From NCBI GenBank assembly GCA_963997925.1, contig CAXEOX010000004.1, forward strand, positions 4,980-68,979: 64,000 nt of DNA. Reading direction: 5' to 3'. Of this stretch, positions 16,171 through 23,301 are shown piece after piece. Under the pieces are notes generated by a model. That model had not been told where the DNA came from. It made no database searches and saw only the letters and a list, made by a program, of their open reading frames with translations. Positions within the stretch are counted from its first letter, which is position 1. Each line of letters starts with the position of its first letter. Position numbers and translations under genes: made by a program. Origin of the DNA: UBA11650 sp963997925 (GTDB lineage: Bacteria; Chloroflexota; Dehalococcoidia; Lucifugimonadales; UBA3495).

Positions 16171-16911
16171 CTAGAACAGTCCATCCACGAAACCGATCTG
16201 ATACATCAAGAACCCGCCAAACAGGATGCTTAACGACCCCACGGCGAACTGAATCGTGCGGTTAAGGTTGGGCAAGCGGCCTGCGGACATCACGAAGGGA
16301 AGGCCGATAATCACAGTCATGATTCCCATGCTGAGCACGGAACCCAAGCCGAACAGCAGGATGTATGCCAGACCCGCGATCGGCGACTCGATGGAAGCTA
16401 ACACCAGCAACGTTAAAGCTGCGCTCCCAGCCACCCCATGAACCAAGCCAATCACGTAGGATTTTCTCCTCAGGAAGGGCTTTCCTATCCCGTGGGTGTT
16501 GTGGTGCTCCGGCACATGTTCGGGGCTCTTCGAATGGGAATGGAAGTGGTGATGGGCTTCTTCTTCATGCCCATGAGCGTGCTGGTGCACTTTCTTCTTC
16601 CGGAAGCTGTATATCACCTGGATCCCCAAGCCTACCAGCATGACCCCAACGGCGAACTCAAACAACAGCGCCATCCGCTCCGGTATCGTCAACCGCAGGG
16701 CGATTATGACTATACCGATAATCAATAGCGTGGTGGTGTGTCCCAAACCCCAGGAGATACCCACCCAGAATGACCGTAGCGGGTTCTTATATTCGCTGAC
16801 GATGGTCGACACCGCAACCACGTGGTCTGGGTCCAGTGAGTGCTTGGACCCTAAGAGTATTCCCAGCACCAAAGCAGCTAGCAAACCCAGTTCTGCTAGT
16901 TGTTCCTCCAT
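16171..16911 (-). CDS. UreH/HoxN-type nickel/cobalt transporter
   Basis: The 246-residue inner-membrane protein has about six transmembrane segments. The transition-metal motif is HSLDPDHVVAV near residue 24, with a second conserved GHTTTLLIIG. A large His-rich cytoplasmic loop, about residues 113-140, has some 15 histidines and probably collects metal. The family imports Ni(II) or Co(II); since a B12-dependent ribonucleotide reductase is encoded at 23.3 kb, cobalt supply is a reasonable guess (inference). GAGGAGA precedes ATG 16911. It lies 32 bases downstream of a Fur-family regulator on the same strand. Confidence 0.82.
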   Translation of the reverse strand: MEEQLAELGLLAALVLGILLGSKHSLDPDHVVAVSTIVSEYKNPLRSFWVGISWGLGHTTTLLIIGIVIIALRLTIPERMALLFEFAVGVMLVGLGIQVIYSFRKKKVHQHAHGHEEEAHHHFHSHSKSPEHVPEHHNTHGIGKPFLRRKSYVIGLVHGVAGSAALTLLVLASIESPIAGLAYILLFGLGSVLSMGIMTVIIGLPFVMSAGRLPNLNRTIQFAVGSLSILFGGFLMYQIGFVDGLF

Positions 16912-16943
16912 GATTTCTCCTCGTTATTGGGGGCTGATCGACA

Positions 16944-17390
16944 TCAGTGCTGGTGGACTCCGGGATTCTCGGACCGGCACTCGGAGCAAGTGCCCGTTAT
17001 GGCAAAATGCTCCAGATCAGGCTCAAAATCGAACTCTTCCAACAGAGTATCCCTGAATTCATCCAGGTAGGTTGGGCTGAGATTGTAGGCACCGTTGCAG
17101 ACGCGGCAAACCATATGATGATGGGGTCCGCTGGGGTCGACCAACTCGTAGTGCAACCGGTCGCCGATGGCCACCTCGGTTACCACTCCCAAGTCTTTGA
17201 ACAAGTGAAGCGTGCGGTAGACCGTGGCGATGTCCATATATGGATAGGCTTCTTTGGCTCGACGAAAGACCTCGTCCACGCCCATGTGGCCGCCCCCATC
17301 AGCTACGATGGAGAGGACCAATATCCGCTGTGGAGTGAGGCGGTGGCCCTTCTCCCGAAGAGCATCAATCGCTTGTTGACGCTGCACCAT
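16944..17390 (-). CDS. Fur-family metalloregulator, probably controlling the downstream Ni/Co transporter
   Basis: The 148-residue protein has the Fur winged helix (KGHRLTPQRILVLSIV, DIATVYRTLHLFKDLGVV), the HHHMVCRVCNG metal segment and two CxxC pairs (CRVC, CSEC) for the structural zinc. Family members include Fur, Zur, Nur and PerR. Its position directly upstream of the UreH-type transporter favours a nickel or cobalt sensor. A perfect 12-bp dyad, GCAAACGTTTGC, lies 26 bases upstream of its start, which suggests autoregulation of the two-gene operon. Confidence 0.88.
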   Translation of the reverse strand: MVQRQQAIDALREKGHRLTPQRILVLSIVADGGGHMGVDEVFRRAKEAYPYMDIATVYRTLHLFKDLGVVTEVAIGDRLHYELVDPSGPHHHMVCRVCNGAYNLSPTYLDEFRDTLLEEFDFEPDLEHFAITGTCSECRSENPGVHQH

Positions 17391-17415
17391 ATCACTTCAG
17401 CCAATAAAGGTTATT

Positions 17416-17427
17416 GCAAACGTTTGC
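17416..17427. promoter_or_regulatory. Perfect dyad upstream of the Fur-family gene, candidate autoregulatory operator
   Basis: GCAAAC and GTTTGC are directly abutted, flanked on one side by TT. The TTGCAA word recalls the nickel-responsive Nur box (TTGCAA-N5-TTGCAA in Streptomyces), although the second half-site differs. Confidence 0.5.
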
Positions 17428-17524
17428 GTTTACGTATTCTATCAAACTGCGACAGGTTGTCAACACAAATATTGACCAATCTCACGACTGGGAGAGGGTA
17501 GTTCCGGGGTTTAGATGGAGGGAG

Positions 17525-18793
17525 TTAGACTTTAACGGCGGAAATCATGGCGGCGGCCAGAACACGGGCTCCCGCCATGGTCAGGAAGACGATGGGCCAT
17601 GGGCTGCCGGTCATGTCCAACACCACGCTGAAAACGATGGCTTGAAGCCCAGCGTAGGCGTAGCCGTGGGCGTCCAGAAGGCCGGAAGAGGTACCCGACA
17701 TACGCCTTCCAGCGATATCGATCGCTATCGTGGACATGGGAGAGATTCCCATGGCGATACCGCCGATCAATAACAGCACCGCTCCCAAAGCGATGTTGGT
17801 CGGCGGGACCAAGGCGATGGCGACAAGAACCACGGCACTGATTCCGCACGATATCAGCACCATCGGCCTTCGTGAGCTATGAAGCAGTCGATCGGAGATG
17901 AATCCAGACAAAGGCGGAGCGACCAAGTAGCCGACCGGCAGCAAGACAGTGACAAGGATGGTGGACTCGATGGAAAGTCCGCCCTTAGTGAAGTAATAGA
18001 TGGGCACCCAGGTGGTGAGACCGTACCGCACCACGTTCTCCAAGCCTTTCACGTGGCTGGCCAGTTGGAACCTAGGATTACCCAGGAGTTCTTTGTAGGG
18101 ACCTAGCCCTTTGAGGCGCTCCGGCGCGATCGCTTCCGGCGCGGCCGATACCTCGTCATCTTCCACGTATTCGGGAAGGCCGACATCGGTGGGCCGGTCC
18201 CTGGCCAGCAGGAAAAAGGCAACACCCATCAGGGTGATTATCAAAGGCGGGTAGCGAAAGGCGGCTCGCCAACCGAACTCCGCGCCGACAAACCCGGAAA
18301 CCCACCACATCAGCAACATCGCGCCACCGGTGAACGTGCCGAGAATCCCCATCGCGACCCCGCGATCGCGCCGTGGCCACCACTGGGATAGCATGCTGAT
18401 GCCGGGACTCCAGCAAGCGGCGTTGACGAAGCCGGCTATCCCCCAAGGTATAGCGATGCTCATCGCTGAGCCGCCGTAGCTGGTCACCCAGTTGAACACG
18501 GTGGTCAGGACCGCACCGCCCAAGACCCACAACCGCAAGCCATAGGCTTCCGCCAGCCGTCCGTGCACCAAGTCACCCAAGCCAAAGCCCCACAGGAGAA
18601 GGGCGTTGATCAGGCCAATCTCCAAGTGGGTCAGCACTAAATCTTCCTGAACCAGAGGCGCTATCGGCCAGAAATTGAATCGCCCTAGATAAAGAAACAG
18701 GTAGAAACCACAGAAGGAGAGCAGGACCCGCCATTTCCAACGATGGTACCTGGGAGGAAGCTCTGAATAGGGCAACGCCCGCACGTCACTCAT
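17525..18793 (-). CDS. MFS transporter, organophosphate:anion antiporter-like
   Basis: The 422-residue permease has about twelve transmembrane helices with a central acidic loop near residue 215. Its first helix segment, FYLFLYLGRFNFWPIAPLV, and the WSPGISMLSQWWPRRDRGVAMGI segment resemble the GlpT/UhpT branch of the major facilitator superfamily. That branch exchanges phosphorylated organic anions for phosphate. The true substrate is uncertain; an organic anion exporter or importer is equally possible. It ends 135 bases from the Fur-family start and is a single gene. Confidence 0.82.
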   Translation of the reverse strand: MSDVRALPYSELPPRYHRWKWRVLLSFCGFYLFLYLGRFNFWPIAPLVQEDLVLTHLEIGLINALLLWGFGLGDLVHGRLAEAYGLRLWVLGGAVLTTVFNWVTSYGGSAMSIAIPWGIAGFVNAACWSPGISMLSQWWPRRDRGVAMGILGTFTGGAMLLMWWVSGFVGAEFGWRAAFRYPPLIITLMGVAFFLLARDRPTDVGLPEYVEDDEVSAAPEAIAPERLKGLGPYKELLGNPRFQLASHVKGLENVVRYGLTTWVPIYYFTKGGLSIESTILVTVLLPVGYLVAPPLSGFISDRLLHSSRRPMVLISCGISAVVLVAIALVPPTNIALGAVLLLIGGIAMGISPMSTIAIDIAGRRMSGTSSGLLDAHGYAYAGLQAIVFSVVLDMTGSPWPIVFLTMAGARVLAAAMISAVKV

Positions 18794-18922
18794 CCGTCCC
18801 AGCCCCGCGCTATCTCACAAGTAGTGTCGTGCCAAATCATCGTGGGTCGTTCACACATCCTGGGGAGTACAACTGCTATGGATGCCTACAATCAGATGGA
18901 ACAAGGAGATGTTTCCACCAAT

Positions 18923-19588
18923 TCACGCCAGGGTAGCACGATTATCACCCTTGACCAACCGGACCACTTCGTCCAGGGACTGGGATATATCGCTTGACGA
19001 ATCCACATTCAGATGACTGCGGGCGAAGACCTCTTCGTGGGGGTGCATCCTGCTGTAGATCAGCCAACCGGCGTCGGAATAGTCGCTGGGATGCATCCCG
19101 GCCCCCCGGTCCGATAAACGTTGCCGGACGACCTCTTGTGGCGCAGTGAGACGCACTAGGACCAATGGGACCGATACCCGCTGGGCAATATCGTAGAGAG
19201 GTTGTCTAAAATCCTCGGTGAGATTAGTGGCGTCTAGCAGCACCAGCCGGTCTTGAATCAAGTACTCTTCGATCAGTAGATGGCAGGCGGCGAAGAGACG
19301 ATGGCTTTCTCCCCGGGTGTATCTGGGATTGGGCGCAAGCACCTTCCGCAGACGGTCGCTCTCCAGAACCAGCAACGGCAACCGCTTCCTTAGCTCGTTG
19401 GCGAAGTGAGACTTCCCAGTTCCCGGCAGGCCGGACAATACGATGAGACATGGTTGGTCCGACGGCCCGGGCTGAGTTTGGTCGAAGTCTCGCGACAGGG
19501 CGTTCCTTAAAGGTACGGCAGTTTCCAGAGCAAGTGTGCTGGGGATGCCCCCGAATGGTTGGGACCGGCTAGAACTATCACTGCTCAA
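18923..19588 (-). CDS. P-loop kinase-like ATPase
   Basis: The 221-residue protein has a clear Walker A (VLSGLPGTGKSHFA, around residues 50-63) and a DATNLTEDFRQPLY segment as in predicted kinases of the AAA_33/polynucleotide-kinase-like group. A lid-type region, RLTAPQEVVRQRLSDR, follows. It probably phosphorylates a small molecule or nucleic acid end. The N-terminal ~45 residues are low in predicted structure. Its start overlaps the DegV stop by four bases, so the two are translationally coupled. Confidence 0.75.
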   Translation of the reverse strand: MSSDSSSRSQPFGGIPSTLALETAVPLRNALSRDFDQTQPGPSDQPCLIVLSGLPGTGKSHFANELRKRLPLLVLESDRLRKVLAPNPRYTRGESHRLFAACHLLIEEYLIQDRLVLLDATNLTEDFRQPLYDIAQRVSVPLVLVRLTAPQEVVRQRLSDRGAGMHPSDYSDAGWLIYSRMHPHEEVFARSHLNVDSSSDISQSLDEVVRLVKGDNRATLA

Positions 19589-20493
19589 AGCTCAGATACC
19601 TGATCCGCTTCCATAGTTGAAAGCTGATCATCGCACGTATAGAAGGCGGCTCCCAACAGGCCGGGGCCGGTGTGGGCGCCCATGACTGGGGTGAACTGGC
19701 TGATGAACAACTCCCGGCAGTCCATCGCATCTCGAATCAGGCGCTCCAGCACCAGAGCATCCTCTGCTGCGCCAGCTTCCATTATGTTAACCACCACCGG
19801 CATCCCACTGGTCCGCTCCTGCGTAATAGCAACCAACCGGTCGATCGCCCGGCGGCGGCTCCTTGGCCGCTCCAGCAACCGAGCTTGGCCGCCTTGCAAC
19901 TCGGTCAAGGGCCTTACGCCCAGGAGAGATCCGGTCCAAGCCTTGATCTTGCTCACTCGGCCACTGCGGTTCAGATAGTCAAAACTTTCCAGGAAGGCCA
20001 GCATATTCACTCTGGGAATCAACCGGTCGACCCGACCGGACACTTGGTCCAAATCACAGCCTTCAGCCGCCCAACGGGCCGCCGCCAGCGCAATGAGTCC
20101 CAACGCCCCCGCCGCAGCCTGACTATCCACAACCTTGACCCGGCAATGAGCCAGATCGTCGCCAGCCGTCTCCATCGCAGCCTGGGCTGAGCGATTCGCC
20201 ACGCTGAAGTTCGACGCCACCGTGATGCATAAGATGTTCCCGGCAAACTCGCTGGCGGCCTGCAGTCCGTCGAGAAACTCCTGAGGTTGGGGGGCGGTGG
20301 TTGTGGGCACGACCCTGTCTTCACGCAGAATCTTGTAGAAGTCACTAGTAGTTATATCGACCCCGTCACGATACGACCTGTCACCGATAACGAGTTCGTG
20401 AGGAACTTGGGTGATGTGCCAACGCCGTAACAAGTCAGTAGACAAACAACAGGCACTGTCCACAACGATCGCTACGTCTGGATAACCGGCCAA
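19585..20493 (-). CDS. DegV-family fatty-acid-binding protein
   Basis: The product, about 302 residues, has the DegV layout: VAIVVDSACCLSTDLLRRW at the N-terminus, YRDGVDITTSDFYKILRE, TTTAPQPQEFLDGLQ and ITVASNFSVANRSAQ. DegV proteins bind a fatty acid between two domains, and some deliver acyl groups to the fatty acid kinase FakA. The frame is open upstream to TTG 20598. I prefer TTG 20493, because AAGGTGA precedes it and the family starts close to the VDS strand. The partner FakA gene is not in this window. A kinase gene overlaps its end. Confidence 0.85.
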   Translation of the reverse strand: MAGYPDVAIVVDSACCLSTDLLRRWHITQVPHELVIGDRSYRDGVDITTSDFYKILREDRVVPTTTAPQPQEFLDGLQAASEFAGNILCITVASNFSVANRSAQAAMETAGDDLAHCRVKVVDSQAAAGALGLIALAAARWAAEGCDLDQVSGRVDRLIPRVNMLAFLESFDYLNRSGRVSKIKAWTGSLLGVRPLTELQGGQARLLERPRSRRRAIDRLVAITQERTSGMPVVVNIMEAGAAEDALVLERLIRDAMDCRELFISQFTPVMGAHTGPGLLGAAFYTCDDQLSTMEADQVSEL

Positions 20494-20650
20494 TGAGTCA
20501 CCTTGTTGAGGTTGAGGTACACGTTCGGTGGACAAAGAATCTCTATCACTGACGGATGATTCCCAGGGTAAAATCAGGCTCCTTAAACAGGAAGCCAAAG
20601 GGGAGCGCGGCCGCTTATAGAGTGTCGCGAATCAACCTGAGCCGTATTGG

Positions 20651-20905
20651 CTAGACTCCCAGTTTGCCTCGAATCACAGCCAGCACCAAGATGACCACGA
20701 AAGGACTAAAGTCCAGTCTATTGAAGGTTGTGTAACGACGGATGGGGGCGAAAACCGGCTCGGTGATTTGGTTGATTATTAGGTTAAATTGGAGCAACAG
20801 CGGATGGGGATTTCGGCCCGCTAGCGGCACTATAAATGAGAGAACCACCTTGGCAATCACTACCATATATATCAGATTGAAGATCCAATGTAGTAGTTCA
20901 AGCAT
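20651..20905 (-). CDS. YggT-family small integral membrane protein
   Basis: The 84-residue protein has two hydrophobic helices separated by a RNPHPLLLQFNLIINQITEPVFAPIRRY loop. The PVFAPIRRY motif is the YggT hallmark. In many bacteria the gene lies beside proC or in the sepF/divisome neighbourhood and is linked to membrane or cell-shape functions, without a proven activity. Here it is 12 bases downstream of proC on the same strand. Confidence 0.88.
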   Translation of the reverse strand: MLELLHWIFNLIYMVVIAKVVLSFIVPLAGRNPHPLLLQFNLIINQITEPVFAPIRRYTTFNRLDFSPFVVILVLAVIRGKLGV

Positions 20906-20917
20906 TATTCGTCCTAT

Positions 20918-21721
20918 CTACCCCTGGCCTAGCTTTATCGATTTCTGGAACGCAGCGTTCACGGCATCGACGATAGCCGCCGGAAGGCCCGCCCGTTCCA
21001 GAACTTGCAGACCCTCGGCGGTCGTGCCGCCAGGAGAAACTACCATATCCTTCAGATCGGACGGATGGCGTCCCGTGTCCATCACCAATTGGGTGCTGCC
21101 GTACACGGTCTGTAGCGCCATGGTCCGGGCCATGTCCCGGGGCAGCCCAACGTAAACCCCAGCATCTATCAGCGCTTCGATAATCAGGAACACATAGGCG
21201 GGACCGCTGCCGCTTAAGGCCGTGGCCATGTCCATGTATTTCTCGTCGTCAACATATATTTCTTTGCCTACGGTTGACATGATTGACCGGGTAAATTCCC
21301 GCTGCTGGTCGCTCACTTGGCGAGAGCAGGTCCACATGCTCATGCCCTGGCCGATCTGGGCCGGGGTGTTGGGCATCACCCGAATGATGGACTCATGGCT
21401 GAATCCCTTGGCGAGGGTCTCCATCTTGGCTCCAGCGATAATCGATAGGACTGCCTGATCCGGCTTGAGACGCTCACCCAGTTCTTGGAAGAGCACCGGC
21501 AAGTCCTGGGGTTTGATGGCCAGAATCATCAGGTCGGCGTCTTTCGCCGCCTCCAGGTTACCCTGGTGAGTCTGTATGCCAAATTCGCTGGAGAGGAACT
21601 CCCGCCGTTCCGGCCGGGGTTCGCCGATGGCTACATCGGCTGGAGCGGCAACATTGGCGTCCAACACACCGCGAAGGATGGCCTCCGCCATGGTGCCTCC
21701 GCCGATAAACGCTAGCTTCAT
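20918..21721 (-). CDS. proC: Pyrroline-5-carboxylate reductase
   Basis: The enzyme reduces 1-pyrroline-5-carboxylate to L-proline with NAD(P)H, the last step of proline synthesis. The 267-residue product has the Rossmann motif MKLAFIGGGTMAEAIL, MRVMPNTPAQIG-like RVMPNTPAQIGQGMSMW, and the signature ALSGSGPAYVFLIIEALIDAGV with the SPGGTTAEGL C-terminal substrate segment. ATG 21721 gives the family start; an upstream ATG at 21730 adds three residues. It is followed closely by yggT. Confidence 0.96.
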   Translation of the reverse strand: MKLAFIGGGTMAEAILRGVLDANVAAPADVAIGEPRPERREFLSSEFGIQTHQGNLEAAKDADLMILAIKPQDLPVLFQELGERLKPDQAVLSIIAGAKMETLAKGFSHESIIRVMPNTPAQIGQGMSMWTCSRQVSDQQREFTRSIMSTVGKEIYVDDEKYMDMATALSGSGPAYVFLIIEALIDAGVYVGLPRDMARTMALQTVYGSTQLVMDTGRHPSDLKDMVVSPGGTTAEGLQVLERAGLPAAIVDAVNAAFQKSIKLGQG

Positions 21722-21829
21722 CGCTTGCACATCTCTATCAAAGGATAATCAGAGCCTGGGACTTGGGCCATTATAGCACCGTGGCTACGAACGGCATCCT
21801 CAACCGCCGCAAGATTCTGGAAAAGCGGC

Positions 21830-22846
21830 TCAGAAATCAGCCAGACCGTTGCCCTTGGCCAAGCCGACCGCCAGCCGGATGGACTCCAGCATGCTGAATG
21901 CATCGGCGATGCCCTTGCCGGCGATATCGAAAGCGGTACCGTGGTCCACTGAAGTACGAACGAAGGGCAAACCCAGATTGGCGGTGATGCTTTCCTCGAA
22001 TCCGTAAACCTTAACCGGTATGTGCCCCTGGTCGTGGAACATGCACAACACCGCGTCATACCTACCCTGGATAGCTTGATGGAAGATAATATCGGCAGGC
22101 ACCGGGCCGGTAACGTCGATACCTCGTTGGCGGGCGGCTTCCACCGCCGGAGCAATCTCCTCGGCTTCCTCGCTGCCCAACAAACCGCCGTCACTGTTGT
22201 GGGGATTAAGGGCCGCCGCACCGATCCTAGGGTTCTTGAACCCCCATGTGACGAAGTTGTCGTGGGTCAGTTGCAGAAATTCCAGGATACGGTCTTTCTT
22301 AACGTAGTCGCATGCCAGCCGCAAAGACCGGTGGGTTGTGAGGTGGACAACGCGAAGGTTCTTCGCTAGAAGCATGGTTGCCACTGTTTTAACGCCGGCC
22401 AGCTCCTGCAGAAGCTCTGAGTGTCCGATGGACTCGTATCCGGCCAAGCTGGCAGCTTCTTTATTCAACGGCGCCGTTGCCATACCGTCCACGACACCCG
22501 CCAACGCCAACTCCCCGGCCTTGGTCACCCACTCCATGGCTGCTTTACCGCAAGTGGGGCTAATCTCACCCACCGTGATGTCTTCGGGGTTGAGGTTGTT
22601 GATGTCCAGAACGTCGACCATCCCGGGATCCTGCCCCGCAGCCGCCGGGTCATCGGGTGCATTGATACGGAGGGGTATTCCGGTCAGCTCCACCGCCCGC
22701 TGCATGGCATATATATTACCCACGACCAGAGGCCGACAGGTAGCGTATACCGATGGGTCGGCCAAGGCTTTGACCACCACCTCAGGGCCGATACCGCAAG
22801 GGTCTCCCATGGTGATGGCAATTGCGGGTTTTTCACTGACAGGCAT
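21830..22846 (-). CDS. pdxA: 4-hydroxythreonine-4-phosphate dehydrogenase
   Basis: PdxA oxidises 4-phosphohydroxy-L-threonine in pyridoxal 5'-phosphate synthesis; paralogues act in sugar-acid and terephthalate catabolism. The 338-residue product starts IAITMGDPCGIGPEVVVKAL and has GHSELLQELAG, the metal-binding histidines in VVHLTTHRSL and MFHDQGHIPVK, and the closing RTSVDHGTAFDIAG. I chose ATG 22846 (AGGAGA upstream) rather than a far upstream frame opening at 23113 that would cover a terminator. No other B6 gene is nearby, so a catabolic paralogue cannot be excluded. Confidence 0.9.
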   Translation of the reverse strand: MPVSEKPAIAITMGDPCGIGPEVVVKALADPSVYATCRPLVVGNIYAMQRAVELTGIPLRINAPDDPAAAGQDPGMVDVLDINNLNPEDITVGEISPTCGKAAMEWVTKAGELALAGVVDGMATAPLNKEAASLAGYESIGHSELLQELAGVKTVATMLLAKNLRVVHLTTHRSLRLACDYVKKDRILEFLQLTHDNFVTWGFKNPRIGAAALNPHNSDGGLLGSEEAEEIAPAVEAARQRGIDVTGPVPADIIFHQAIQGRYDAVLCMFHDQGHIPVKVYGFEESITANLGLPFVRTSVDHGTAFDIAGKGIADAFSMLESIRLAVGLAKGNGLADF

Positions 22847-23053
22847 AATTACGTCTCCTGAACACTGGACATTTACGACGGTAATCTGTTTGAATGGATT
22901 ATCGGAAATGGAGAACCGATGGCCTGTCGAGATTATAGCACCAGCGATGAGCTCCTCAGACCACCCGAACCGGGGTCCAAGGAGCGAAGCTCCGAAGCCC
23001 AGACGTCTATAATTTGAATACAGCCGGTCCGGAAGCGGCGATTTTCGACCGGG

Positions 23054-23086
23054 AAAAAGAAGCCCCCGGGGCCAACCGGGGGCTTC
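23054..23086 (-). terminator. Strong rho-independent terminator on the minus strand
   Basis: A perfect 11-bp stem GAAGCCCCCGG / CCGGGGGCTTC has a six-base loop (23059-23086), followed on the minus strand by TTTTTC. It ends the nrdJ transcript, or acts as the expression platform of the structured element just upstream of it. Confidence 0.8.
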
Positions 23087-23097
23087 AGGGAGGAGGG

Positions 23098-23184
23098 CAG
23101 GCAGGTGCATCACATTGTCACCTACGAGGCTTAGCCACCTGTACCGTTGGGCGACCCCAACACTTCACCACCCGCACCTGCCTG
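23098..23184 (-). ncRNA. Candidate structured RNA between nrdJ and pdxA
   Basis: The arms CAGGCAGGTGC (23098-23108) and GCACCTGCCTG (23174-23184) are perfectly complementary over 11 bases. They enclose a six-pair hairpin, GTTGGG-CGAC-CCCAAC (23146-23161), and a small GGC-TTA-GCC stem (23129-23137). The element is 11 bases from the minus-strand terminator, the arrangement of an attenuator, riboswitch or small RNA. It does not match tRNA, SRP, TPP, SAM or cobalamin consensus elements as I know them. Confidence 0.4.
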
Positions 23185-23301
23185 TTGCCTCCAAACATAC
23201 TGAATCAGGCGTCCGGCCTCCGGGCCGGTCGGCTAGGTTCTCCAGATCCCGATATTTCCTTAGTCCGAGTTTCACTTTATCGGTGTCCTCACTCGGCTTT
23301 C

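Larger units (their letters stand above)
22847..23301. other. pdxA-nrdJ intergenic region with structured DNA
   Basis: This 455-base gap contains a strong minus-strand terminator (23054-23086) and an 87-base segment closed by 11-bp arms (23098-23184). It also has GC-rich hairpins at about 23215-23230 and 23265-23296. I found no gene. Confidence 0.6.

Noticed and set aside
21830..23113. Long N-terminal extension of PdxA from a start at 23113
   Set aside because: The extra 89 codons cover the minus-strand terminator and lack conservation; ATG 22846 has a good SD and matches the family start.
23098..23184. tRNA gene or SRP RNA
   Set aside because: The arms are 11 bp and no T-loop, anticodon loop or CCA position fits a tRNA; the conserved SRP GGAA tetraloop region is absent.
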